A stretch of 7,929 nt of DNA. Origin: Kiritimatiellota bacterium (GTDB lineage: Bacteria > Verrucomicrobiota > Kiritimatiellia > RFP12 > UBA1067). A program made the translations under genes and the position numbers. Shown here piece by piece: positions 1-6,514 of this stretch. The notes below the pieces were generated by a model that worked only from the letters and a program-made list of their open reading frames with translations, ran no database searches and was not told the DNA's origin. The stretch is taken from assembly GCA_009777165.1 (NCBI GenBank), contig WRML01000084.1:1-7929 (forward strand), read 5' to 3'. The stretch's first letter is position 1; each line of letters opens with the position of its first letter.

Positions 1-477
1 GGCGTAGAGGGTGAGGGCGGCGGCGATCTCCAGGGTCAGGATGACGGTCATCACGATGCTCAACACGTCCATGCCGCCGATGAAGTAGGAGAGCACGAGG
101 AAGGGCAGCGCGGCGCTCAGGAAGAGCCCCGCGAGCGCCATCGCCGAGCCGAATTTACCGATGAGCAGCGAGGCGGGCGGCATGGGCGTGACGTACATCA
201 GGTCCAGGTCCGTCCCCCAGTGTTCGCGCGTGATGCGGCTCAGGACGTATGTCGGGATGAACAGGAAGGACAGCGCGGCGAAGATGGCGTGGATCGTCTG
301 AAAGAGCGTCTTGCCCGCATCGAAGATGGACTGCGGGTTGGACCACGAGGTGCGGACGAACTGGGATGTCTGCACGCCCGCGACGATCAGCAGCACCACG
401 ACGAAAATCACATACGCCGCAAGGACGTAACGGTTACGGACACTCTGGCGGAGTTCTTTTAGCAAGACGGCGTTCAT
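1..477 (-). CDS. ABC transporter permease (ABC-2 type), N-terminal part, runs off the left edge
   Basis: Membrane subunit of an ABC exporter, probably working with the ATPase encoded just upstream. The reading frame is open from an ATG at 477-475 to base 1, giving 159 residues of a longer protein. The start ATNKELR-like region reads MNAVLLKELRQSVRNRY, a cytoplasmic amphipathic start typical of ABC-2 permeases. Hydrophobic segments lie at about residues 17-35, 61-80, 109-131 and 138-159. Between the second and third is REHWGTDLDLMYVTPMPP followed by a GK pair (residues 84-108), which resembles the conserved cytoplasmic loop (GT-x-DLL-x-TP ... GK) of this family. The start overlaps the ATPase stop codon as ATGA, so translation is probably coupled. 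The exported substrate cannot be told from the sequence. The family assignment is firm; the subtype is inferred. Confidence 0.85.
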   Translation of the reverse strand, partial: MNAVLLKELRQSVRNRYVLAAYVIFVVVLLIVAGVQTSQFVRTSWSNPQSIFDAGKTLFQTIHAIFAALSFLFIPTYVLSRITREHWGTDLDLMYVTPMPPASLLIGKFGSAMALAGLFLSAALPFLVLSYFIGGMDVLSIVMTVILTLEIAAALTLYA

Positions 478-1427
478 TCGTTCAGGCCCCCCTTGGTGAC
501 GTTCATGAAGACATCTTCGAGCGTGGATTTGCGCAGGTGGAAGTCGGTCACGCGCCCCCCCCCCCCGACAAGTTTCTGGAGCAGGTCGGCCGCTTCGGTC
601 TCCCCCCCCTGAAGCACGACATCCCCCCCCAGCGCCCCCCTCTGGAACGAGCGGACGGCCGGCGTGGCTTCCAGTAATGCACGGAGCTGCCCGTCCCCCC
701 CCTCCAGCGCGGCGACGAAGACCTCGCGCCCGGGGGAATCAGGGCGGGCCCCCGTGGCGACCGCCTCCAAGGTCCCCTGGCTCAGCAGGCGCCCCTGCTC
801 CATGATGACCACGCCGTTGCACATCTCCGCGAGCTCGCTCAGGATGTGGGAACTGATGAGGAGGGTCTTGCCCTGTTCGGCCAGGCGGCGCACGCTGTTC
901 TTCAGCTCGATGCGCGCGCGCGGGTCCAGCCCGGCGGCCGGCTCGTCCATGAGCAGGACGGCGGGGTCATGGATGAGTGCACGGGCGAGACAGACGCGCT
1001 GTTTCATGCCCTTAGAGAGGGCATGGAGCGTCTTCTCGCGCAAGGGCCCCAGCCCTGTGAAGTCCTCGACCTCCGCGACGCGCCGCGCGAGCGCCGCCCC
1101 CCGGAGCCCATACGCGCGGCCGAAGAAGTCCAGGTACTCGTGGGCGGTGATGTCCACGATGTCGGGCAGGGCGTCCGGCATGAAGCCGATGCGGCGGCGG
1201 ACCTCGCGCGGGTCGTCGCAGATGGACTGTCCGCAGATGCGGATGTCGCCGCTGTCCGGCTCGTCCAGCGTCGCCATGATGCGCAGGGTGGTCGTCTTAC
1301 CCGCGCCGTTGGGGCCCACGAACCCGAAGACGTACCCAGCCGGCACCGTAAGCGAGATGCCGTCAACCGCCCGCGTCGCGCCGAACGTCTTGACAAGGCT
1401 GGTGACTTCGATGGCGGTTGTGTTCAT
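474..1427 (-). CDS. ABC transporter ATP-binding protein (DrrA/CcmA-like exporter ATPase)
   Basis: Cytoplasmic ATPase that powers the adjacent permease. From the chosen start it has 317 residues: Walker A GPNGAGKTT (38-46), ABC signature LSKGMKQRV (137-145), Walker B VLLMDE (157-162, catalytic Glu162), D-loop AGLDPR, and switch His194 in ISSHILSE. The Q-loop position carries Asp (GFMPDALP, about 85) instead of Gln. The tail STLEDVFMNVT (301-311) is the usual end of this exporter subfamily. I prefer the ATG at 1427-1425: it has GAAAGG 6 nt upstream, it matches the usual N-terminus, and the preceding codons have low third-position GC. An ATG at 1481-1479 is a real alternative, adding 18 residues; it overlaps the upstream stop as TGATG and has an AGGAG site. 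The 3' third contains several poly-G runs, described separately. Confidence 0.95.
   Translation of the reverse strand: MNTTAIEVTSLVKTFGATRAVDGISLTVPAGYVFGFVGPNGAGKTTTLRIMATLDEPDSGDIRICGQSICDDPREVRRRIGFMPDALPDIVDITAHEYLDFFGRAYGLRGAALARRVAEVEDFTGLGPLREKTLHALSKGMKQRVCLARALIHDPAVLLMDEPAAGLDPRARIELKNSVRRLAEQGKTLLISSHILSELAEMCNGVVIMEQGRLLSQGTLEAVATGARPDSPGREVFVAALEGGDGQLRALLEATPAVRSFQRGALGGDVVLQGGETEAADLLQKLVGGGGRVTDFHLRKSTLEDVFMNVTKGGLNE
555..702 (-). repeat. Cluster of homopolymeric G tracts in the ATPase coding strand
   Basis: The plus strand has C runs of 12 (555-566), 8 (602-609), 8 (623-630), 6 (635-640) and 8 (695-702), so the coding strand carries G runs of the same lengths. The run of 12 is exactly four GGG glycine codons. 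The runs of 8 all have the form xxG GGG GGG GAx, encoding x-Gly-Gly-Asp/Glu. All are in frame in this sequence. Such runs are prone to slippage in general. Four or more closely spaced G runs also give G-quadruplex potential on the coding strand. Confidence 0.9.
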
Positions 1428-1480
1428 ACGTGACCTTTCACTGGTAAGAATGCCGTTACTCCTTTGCGTGGCAACACTCA

Positions 1481-3247
1481 TCACATCTCTCCTAATACCA
1501 GCGTCTTGCCCTCATGGCGGGTTTTGCCGCGGCGGATCGGGTGTTCCATGAATGGCGTGCCGTCCAGCTCGCACAGGTACGTCTTGGGGGGGAGAGGGAA
1601 CTGAAGGCGGGCGGAGAGGAAGGAGAAGCCAATGTTGTCGAACGTCTCCGCGTTGTAGAACGTGCCCTTCACGGCATCAACGATATTCGGTGTCTGCCCT
1701 TTGGCGGCAGGTGTGCACGGCGTCAGCGAGGCGGTCGCGCCGGGGGGCAACGGCGCGTCGAGGGCGAAATGCTTGCCCTCGGCATCGCAGTACAGGAGGC
1801 GTTGGATGGGGATGGCGTAGGGATTTGCCACTGTGGCGGTCCCGTTGAATTGGGGCGTCGGGATGGTCAGCCCCCCCGTGTCGCGCACCAGGAACGTGAT
1901 GGGGATGCGCGAGGGGACCCACGCGCTGTTCAGGATGAGGTCGCCCTCGTTCCGCACGGTCCTTACCCCTGTGGCGAAATTCAGGTTCGACGGCGCGGGC
2001 ATGACCTCGGCCGACGCGGGGAAATGGAGCGGCGAGTACAGCCCTGCGGGCGCCATCAGGGTCAGTGCCGCAAGCTGGACCTGCGTCCGGGACGTTTCAT
2101 TCAGGTACACCACGGATTGCGCACAGGTGATCGGGCTGATTCCGTCGCGGACAAGGGCGAACACCAGAATGATGACGGACACCCCCCCGGCGACGGATGG
2201 CGCGATCCAGTAGAGGTAAATGCGCAGGTTACGCAACGCCAAGAGGATCAGCAGCCCGGGCCCCAGAAGCAACATAATGCCGAGCAGCACCACATACACG
2301 GGGACAAGCGGCGGCAAGCTGAACGCGATGTCCGTTGGATAGCCCTGACCGCTATTTCGAATAATCCGTTTCCATTGGGCTGCGGATTGAGTGGACGCGG
2401 CATGAAGGACGGTGAAATCGGTTGTGGTCCATTCCTCGGGGACAGCGGAAGAGATGGCGCACACATCGCCGAATCCCACAGGAATGCGATAACGTTCAAG
2501 CTCGTCCGCATGGACCCCCGCCAGGAGCAGTCGCCCCCCGGCCTGAAGCCATCCCAGCAAGGCGGCGCGCACCGTTTCCGGAACCGTCGTCCACTCCTCT
2601 CTCGTCAGGACGATGCAGTCGGCTGGCGTGTAGGCGAGCCACTGCGACGGCCACTCCCGCACGGGGATTTTCCCTTCCAGAAAAGAAACGTTCTTGCCCC
2701 ACGCGAAATGAGTGGCGTTCGCCCCCGAGAGGGTTCGGTCCCGATATTCAACCGCTGTCTTCGAAATTGACGGGGACAGCATGATAGAAAACTCCGATGC
2801 GTACCCAACCATCCACGGGAAAGGGTCAAGGGCAAACACCCCCTTTGGCGTGCCAGCGATTTCCACGTGCAATCTCGAGCTGTTATTCCCCTCCTCGTTC
2901 GGCAAGAATTTGAAACAGACGTGTGCGGACGCCCCAGGCTTCACGGTGCATTCTTGGCTGTAGCGTGGGATCCTGTTGTTGCCGTAAATCGAATAAGAGG
3001 AAACGTACGATGAAAGCCTGACCGTCTGTATCACGGGCGAACGATTCGAGACACTTAACGTGCAGACCGCAACGCCGTGGTAGCGGGTATCTGAGCCCTC
3101 CGTCTTCACAAACGACAACTGCCTGATGGAGATGTCCTGCTCCCACTCATATCCCATCGAGAAGCGACTGCCAGACACCCTGCCCGGCAAGGCCAAAAGC
3201 ACTGCCGCGCCCGCAACGGCTAAGGTTGAAACCCTATGCTCGCACAT
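1481..3247 (-). CDS. Secreted, membrane-anchored protein with a glutaminase-like (GATase1-fold) segment, ABC-transporter associated
   Basis: A 588-residue protein I cannot name. Residues 1-27 look like a signal peptide (hydrophobic VSTLAVAGAAVLLALPG, then small residues). Residues 28-190 look beta-rich and exported. Residues 200-250 (YTPADCIVLTREEW, then LLGWLQAGGRLLLAG) resemble the core of the GATase1-like fold found in bacterial membrane proteins of this architecture; no catalytic Cys nucleophile motif is evident, so it is probably a binding or scaffold module. Two transmembrane helices follow at about 315-337 and 348-366, separated by LRNLRIYLYW. This resembles the GP-x(n)-LRR-x-W pattern of proteins often encoded beside ABC-2 exporters. 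A C-terminal beta-rich domain follows. The start ATG has GAGGG 6 nt upstream. It is the first gene of the operon, and its TGA overlaps an ATG of the ATPase frame. Likely an accessory or sensory partner of the exporter; this is inference. Confidence 0.8.
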   Translation of the reverse strand: MCEHRVSTLAVAGAAVLLALPGRVSGSRFSMGYEWEQDISIRQLSFVKTEGSDTRYHGVAVCTLSVSNRSPVIQTVRLSSYVSSYSIYGNNRIPRYSQECTVKPGASAHVCFKFLPNEEGNNSSRLHVEIAGTPKGVFALDPFPWMVGYASEFSIMLSPSISKTAVEYRDRTLSGANATHFAWGKNVSFLEGKIPVREWPSQWLAYTPADCIVLTREEWTTVPETVRAALLGWLQAGGRLLLAGVHADELERYRIPVGFGDVCAISSAVPEEWTTTDFTVLHAASTQSAAQWKRIIRNSGQGYPTDIAFSLPPLVPVYVVLLGIMLLLGPGLLILLALRNLRIYLYWIAPSVAGGVSVIILVFALVRDGISPITCAQSVVYLNETSRTQVQLAALTLMAPAGLYSPLHFPASAEVMPAPSNLNFATGVRTVRNEGDLILNSAWVPSRIPITFLVRDTGGLTIPTPQFNGTATVANPYAIPIQRLLYCDAEGKHFALDAPLPPGATASLTPCTPAAKGQTPNIVDAVKGTFYNAETFDNIGFSFLSARLQFPLPPKTYLCELDGTPFMEHPIRRGKTRHEGKTLVLGEM

Positions 3248-3260
3248 ATTTTTCCCTCAT

Positions 3261-3282
3261 GATGTGGATACAATACCACATC
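3261..3282. promoter_or_regulatory. Candidate operator: perfect 7-bp inverted repeat over the -10 box and start site
   Basis: On the plus strand GATGTGG (3261-3267), an 8-bp centre ATACAATA, then CCACATC (3276-3282) form a perfect dyad. It covers the -10 element and predicted start site of the exporter operon and ends next to the ribosome binding site. This is the position expected for a repressor. No regulator gene lies within the window. A dyad of this kind would suit a dimeric regulator; the family is not identifiable. Confidence 0.6.
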
Positions 3283-3298
3283 CCCGTGGGGAAGTCAA
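3263..3298 (-). promoter_or_regulatory. Sigma70-type promoter of the exporter operon
   Basis: On the minus strand TTGACT (3298-3293) is followed after exactly 17 bp by TATTGT (3275-3270), with the start of transcription expected near 3263. The leader would be about 16 nt, with GAGGG at 3258-3254 and ATG at 3247. The -35 box matches 5 of 6 consensus bases and the -10 box 4 of 6. Spacing and position relative to the gene are ideal. The spacer contains a second small inverted repeat, TCCCC-AC-GGGGA (3292-3281). Confidence 0.7.
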
Positions 3299-3387
3299 TA
3301 GACGGATTCCTTTGGCATTGGGCACATCGCTTGGCCGCCAAACGTGAACACAATCCCGCGCGCTGCGAAAATAGTTTCATTGTTTGA

Positions 3388-3416
3388 TTGCATTCCGCCA
3401 TACAGGTAGGTAAACT
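3388..3416 (+). promoter_or_regulatory. Possible weak promoter for pckG
   Basis: TTGCAT (3388-3393), 17 bp, TAAACT (3411-3416) is the best sigma70-like pair I see upstream of pckG, but each box matches poorly (3/6 and 4/6). Downstream, CTTTCAC (3427-3433) and GTGAAAG (3463-3469) form a perfect 7-bp inverted repeat 29 nt apart in the presumed leader, which also holds a CCCC/GGGG pair (3421-3424, 3435-3438). Treat as a candidate only. Confidence 0.25.
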
Positions 3417-3495
3417 ATTGCCCCAACTTTCACAGGGGTAGTGCTTGTTGCTTATCTTTGGAGTGAAAGCGGGAAACCAATCGAGGGAGATGAAC

Positions 3496-5430
3496 ATGGC
3501 CAGCAAGAAAAGCACCACGTGCGCCGCGACCTGCAAAACGGTAGCCCCCACGGCGGCTGCGAAGAAGAACACTCTGCCTACCCAGCATGAGGAACTGATC
3601 ACATGGGTCAAGGATTTCGCGAAACTGTCTCAGGCAAAGAATGTGGTCTGGTGCGACGGCTCGAAGAAGGAGTACAAGGAGATGTGCGACGCGCTGGTCA
3701 AGGCCGGCGTGTTCACGCCGCTGAACCCGAAGAAGCGCCCGGGCAGCTTCCTCGCGCGTTCGCACTGGTCGGACGTCGCGCGCGTCGAGGACCGCACCTA
3801 CATCGCGTGCAAGCGTCAGGAGGACGCGGGCCCGATGTGCAACTGGATTGACCCCGCCGAGCTGAAGAAGACCATGACGGAGCTCTACAGGGGCTGCATG
3901 AAGGGGCGCACGCTCTACGTGATCCCGTTCTCCATGGGCCCGATCGGGTCGCCCATCGCCAAGATCGGCGTGGAGCTGACCGACTCGCCGTACGTCGTCG
4001 TGAACATGCACCTCATGACGCGCGTCGGCACGAAAGTTTTGAAGGAGCTGGGCAAGAACGGCGAGTTCGTGAAGTGCCTGCACTCCATCGGGTCGCCGCT
4101 GAAGGCGGGGCAGAAAGACTCGACGTGGCCGTGCGCGCCGCTGGAGAAGAAGTACATCGCGCATTTCCCCGAGACGAGCGAGATCTGGTCGTTCGGGTCG
4201 GGCTACGGCGGCAACGCGCTCCTCGGCAAGAAGTGCCTGGCGCTGCGCATCGCGTCGAACCTCGCGCGTCAGGAGGGGTGGCTCGCGGAGCACATGCTCA
4301 TCCTGAAGCTCACCTCGCCGCAGAAGAAGGTCTACTATATCTGCGCCGCGTTCCCGAGCGCATGCGGCAAGACGAACCTCGCGATGATGGAGCCGCGCAT
4401 CCCGGGCTGGACCGTCGAGACCGTCGGCGACGATATCTCGTGGATGAAGATCGGCGCGGACGGTCGCCTGTACGCCATCAACCCGGAGGCGGGCTTCTTC
4501 GGCGTCGCGCCCGGCACCTCGATGGAGTCGAACCCGAACGCCATGCGCACCATCGCCAAGAACACCATCTTCACCAACTGCGGCCTCACGGACGACGGCG
4601 ACATCTGGTGGGAGGGCATGGGCGTCCCCGCGCCGGATCACGTGATTGACTGGAAGGGCGTGAGCCGCAAGCCGACCGTCAACGCGAAGGGCAAGAAGGT
4701 CTTCCTCGACGAGAAGGGCGAGGAGATCAAGGTCGCGCACCCGAACGCGCGTTTCACCGCGCCGGCGGCGCAGTGCCCCGTCATCGCCGCCGAGTGGGAG
4801 GACCCCGCGGGCGTGCCGATTGACGCGTTCCTGTTCGGCGGTCGCCGCCCGACGGTGATCCCGCTGGTGAATCAGGCCAAGGACTGGACGCATGCCGTGT
4901 TCATGGGCTCGGCCGCCGGGTCCGAGACCACCGCCGCGAACCTCAGCGCCGTCGGCGTGGTCCGCCGCGACCCGATGGCGATGCTGCCGTTCTTCGGCTA
5001 CAACGCCGCTGACTACCTCCTGCACTGGCTGACCATGCCGCTGCGCACGAGCGAGGCGAAACTGCCGAAGGTCTTCTTCACAAACTGGTTCCGCAAGGAC
5101 GGGAAGGGCTTCATGTGGAACGGCTTCGGCGACAACGCGCGCGTCCTCAAGTGGGTCTGCGAGCGCATTGACGGCAAGGGCAAGTTCCAGGACACCGCGA
5201 TCGGCTACCTGCCGACCCCGGACGCGCTGGACATGAAGGGCTACGTGGACGGCAGCGGCCGCACGGCCGGCGAGCTCAAGACCGTCATGGCGACGCTGAC
5301 CTCCGTTGACAAGGAGGGCTGGAAGAAGGAGATCGCCGCCGTCGCGGAATCCTACGCGCCGTTCGGCAACAAGATCCCGTTCGTGCTGAAAGCCAAGCTG
5401 GCGGAAATCACCGCCGCGTTGAACACGTAA
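3496..5430 (+). CDS. pckG: Phosphoenolpyruvate carboxykinase (GTP), EC 4.1.1.32
   Basis: Cytosolic enzyme that interconverts oxaloacetate + GTP with phosphoenolpyruvate + GDP + CO2 at the junction of the TCA cycle and glycolysis/gluconeogenesis. It has 644 residues, close to the usual 600-625 plus a short Lys/Ala/Thr-rich N-terminal extension. Visible motifs: FLARSHWSDVARVEDRT (substrate Arg96), the conserved block YVIPFSMGPIGSPIAKIG, GSGYGGNALLGKK (metal ligand Lys246), EGWLAEH (His266), the GTP-PEPCK P-loop FPSACGKTN (286-294, with reactive Cys290 and Lys292), GDDISWMK (Asp312/Asp313), FGGRRP (447-452), and the guanine-binding phenylalanines F532, F539 and F544. These align with the rat enzyme at an almost constant offset through the catalytic core. 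ATG 3496 is chosen because AGGGAG lies 6 nt upstream; ATG 3490 abuts that site and leaves no spacing. It is a single-gene unit ended by its own terminator and is divergent from the exporter operon. Glycine is mostly GGC, unlike the poly-GGG neighbours. Confidence 0.98.
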   Translation: MASKKSTTCAATCKTVAPTAAAKKNTLPTQHEELITWVKDFAKLSQAKNVVWCDGSKKEYKEMCDALVKAGVFTPLNPKKRPGSFLARSHWSDVARVEDRTYIACKRQEDAGPMCNWIDPAELKKTMTELYRGCMKGRTLYVIPFSMGPIGSPIAKIGVELTDSPYVVVNMHLMTRVGTKVLKELGKNGEFVKCLHSIGSPLKAGQKDSTWPCAPLEKKYIAHFPETSEIWSFGSGYGGNALLGKKCLALRIASNLARQEGWLAEHMLILKLTSPQKKVYYICAAFPSACGKTNLAMMEPRIPGWTVETVGDDISWMKIGADGRLYAINPEAGFFGVAPGTSMESNPNAMRTIAKNTIFTNCGLTDDGDIWWEGMGVPAPDHVIDWKGVSRKPTVNAKGKKVFLDEKGEEIKVAHPNARFTAPAAQCPVIAAEWEDPAGVPIDAFLFGGRRPTVIPLVNQAKDWTHAVFMGSAAGSETTAANLSAVGVVRRDPMAMLPFFGYNAADYLLHWLTMPLRTSEAKLPKVFFTNWFRKDGKGFMWNGFGDNARVLKWVCERIDGKGKFQDTAIGYLPTPDALDMKGYVDGSGRTAGELKTVMATLTSVDKEGWKKEIAAVAESYAPFGNKIPFVLKAKLAEITAALNT

Positions 5431-5446
5431 GCGAGCGACCCCATTA

Positions 5447-5489
5447 AAAATGAAAGCAGGGAACGGTTTCGTTTCCTGCTTTTGTTGTT
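5447..5489 (+). terminator. Intrinsic terminator of pckG
   Basis: A 13-bp stem with one G-T wobble: AAAGCAGGGAACG (5453-5465) pairs with CGTTTCCTGCTTT (5470-5482) around a GTTT loop. It is followed by a T-rich tail (5480-5489) and preceded by AAAAA, and starts about 20 nt after the stop codon. A textbook rho-independent terminator, partly bidirectional because of the A run. Confidence 0.92.
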
Positions 5490-5516
5490 CTAGGTGTGTG
5501 CGGTTCTAGGTGTGTG
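5487..5516. repeat. Two-copy 14-bp direct repeat between pckG and the pseudouridine synthase gene
   Basis: GTTCTAGGTGTGTG occurs at 5487-5500 and again, identically, at 5503-5516 (period 16 bp). It overlaps the end of the terminator T-tract and lies 53-82 bp upstream of the next start codon. It could be a duplicated regulator site or a simple local duplication. Downstream, AT-rich sequence (5517-5556) probably contains the next promoter; TTGTAC (5529-5534), 16 bp, TAATAA (5551-5556) is the best pair, and it is weak. Confidence 0.6.
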
Positions 5517-5568
5517 TAATTTTTTGTGTTGTACTGGGTCATACGATTTGTAATAATAACCCTTTGCG

Positions 5569-6438
5569 ATGAAGAAAGAATCTGCCATCACCACATACGT
5601 CGTGTCGAGACTGGATGCCAAAGGCACCCTGCAGGCGTTTCTTGCCGCAAAACTGGGGGTCTCGAAACGCGCGGCAAAGACCCTGATGGATGACCGCAAG
5701 GTCTGGGTCAACCGCCAGTGCGTGTGGATGGCGCATCATGCGTTGAGGCAGGGGGACACGGTCGAAATCGCCGCCGCGCTGAAACACGAGCGGAAAAGGA
5801 CGCCGCCGAAAATTCGTGTCCTCGCGGAGGATGATTTCTATCTCGTGGTGGACAAACCTTCGGATCTGTTGTCCGTGGGCGAGGACAGCGCGGAGGCGCT
5901 GCTCCGCGCGCAGACGGGGCTTCAGGACATTCAGGCGGTCCACCGCCTTGACCGCGACACGACGGGATGCCTGTTGTTCGCGAAAACAGGCGCGGCGCAT
6001 GAGGCGGCGGTGGCGGTCTTCAGGACGCGCCGCGTGACGAAGCTGTATCAGGTCGTCGTGTGGGGCGCGTATGGGCGCAAGGCCTCGACGGTCGCGCAGG
6101 AGCTGGACGGGGACCGTGCAGTGAGCCACATCCAGCGCGAGGCGTACTCGAAGGACGCGTCGTTCCTGAAGGTGCGCATCGAGACGGGGCGGACGCATCA
6201 GATCCGCCGTCACCTCGCGTCCATCCGTCACCCGGTGCTGGGTGACCGTGAGCATGGGGTGAAGTCTGCGCGTGACCCGCGGCTGTTGACGATCCCGCGC
6301 CAGATGCTCCACGCATGCGGGATCGAGATGCCGCACCCGATGGTGCCGGGGGAAACGCTGAAGGCGCATAGCCCGTTGCCGGCGGATTTCCGGCGTTGTT
6401 TGTCATTGTTTGAAATGGGGAAAAGTCATAAGGATTAA
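5569..6438 (+). CDS. RluA-family RNA pseudouridine synthase with S4 domain
   Basis: Converts specific uridines in structured RNA, most likely 23S rRNA, to pseudouridine in the cytoplasm. The 289-residue protein has an N-terminal S4 RNA-binding domain (about 18-66: LQAFLAAKLGVSKRAAKTLM then VWVNRQ), then the RluA catalytic domain: DDFYLVVDKPSDLLSV (88-103), HRLDRDTTG (125-133, catalytic Asp128), and IETGRTHQIRRHLA with HPVLGD (about 204-224), then the LHA motif near the end. All signature motifs are intact. It is somewhat shorter than RluC/RluD (about 320). The target uridine cannot be assigned, so no gene symbol is given. The ATG at 5569 has no clear Shine-Dalgarno sequence; the upstream bases read CCCTTTGCG. 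The next gene follows after 76 bp on the same strand with no terminator between them, so some cotranscription is possible. Confidence 0.95.
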   Translation: MKKESAITTYVVSRLDAKGTLQAFLAAKLGVSKRAAKTLMDDRKVWVNRQCVWMAHHALRQGDTVEIAAALKHERKRTPPKIRVLAEDDFYLVVDKPSDLLSVGEDSAEALLRAQTGLQDIQAVHRLDRDTTGCLLFAKTGAAHEAAVAVFRTRRVTKLYQVVVWGAYGRKASTVAQELDGDRAVSHIQREAYSKDASFLKVRIETGRTHQIRRHLASIRHPVLGDREHGVKSARDPRLLTIPRQMLHACGIEMPHPMVPGETLKAHSPLPADFRRCLSLFEMGKSHKD

Positions 6439-6449
6439 AGGGATTTGGC

Positions 6450-6485
6450 TCGATTGCCATCGAACGCAGTCGGTTGCAGTCGGTT
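6450..6485. repeat. Small inverted repeat and tandem 10-mer in the gap before the NPCBM gene
   Basis: TCGAT-TGCC-ATCGA (6450-6463) is a perfect 5-bp hairpin. It is followed directly by GCAGTCGGTT twice in tandem (6466-6475 and 6476-6485). The rest of the 76-bp gap has no other structure I can support apart from the ribosome binding site. Confidence 0.55.
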
Positions 6486-6502
6486 ACGGCTACGGGGAAA
6501 AA

Positions 6503-6509
6503 AAGGAGG
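6503..6509 (+). promoter_or_regulatory. Strong ribosome binding site fixing the NPCBM gene start
   Basis: AAGGAGG at 6503-6509, 5 nt before the ATG at 6515, is a near-perfect Shine-Dalgarno sequence. It rules out the longer frame that opens at 6410 inside the upstream gene, and shows that the unusual N-terminal region is meant to be translated. Confidence 0.85.
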
Positions 6510-6514
6510 ATAAA

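Noticed and set aside
664..1551. Plus-strand open frames of 295 and 195 codons opposite the ATPase
   Set aside because: They are antisense to a gene with all ABC ATPase motifs, and the translations are low-complexity Ser/Arg-rich or Arg/Asp-rich.
1514..2770. 418-codon plus-strand open frame opposite the membrane protein gene
   Set aside because: Composition is Gly/Arg/Asp-rich with no domain, while the opposite frame has a signal peptide, transmembrane helices and a good ribosome site.
3445..3495. Longer pckG starting from TTG at 3445
   Set aside because: The extra residues lack a ribosome site and are not like the family N-terminus. ATG 3496 has a properly spaced AGGGAG.
3234..3611. 125-codon minus-strand frame with a hydrophobic N-terminus, spanning the divergent promoter region
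   Set aside because: It starts inside pckG antisense and runs through the exporter promoter and operator into the next gene's start in another frame. No ribosome site or domain supports it.
4903..4938. Gly in place of the Arg found in the animal PEPCK motif MRSEATAA (here AAGSETTAA)
   Set aside because: I recall Gly at this position in actinobacterial GTP-type enzymes, so it is a normal bacterial variant and not a defect.
3430..5025. 531-codon open frame on the minus strand opposite pckG
   Set aside because: It is a shadow of the strong GC-rich codon bias of pckG. The product is Arg/His/Asp-rich with no recognisable domain, and pckG is unmistakable on the other strand.
5539..6369. Minus-strand frame of 276 codons opposite the pseudouridine synthase
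   Set aside because: It is an Arg/His-rich shadow of a gene with a clear S4 domain and RluA motifs.
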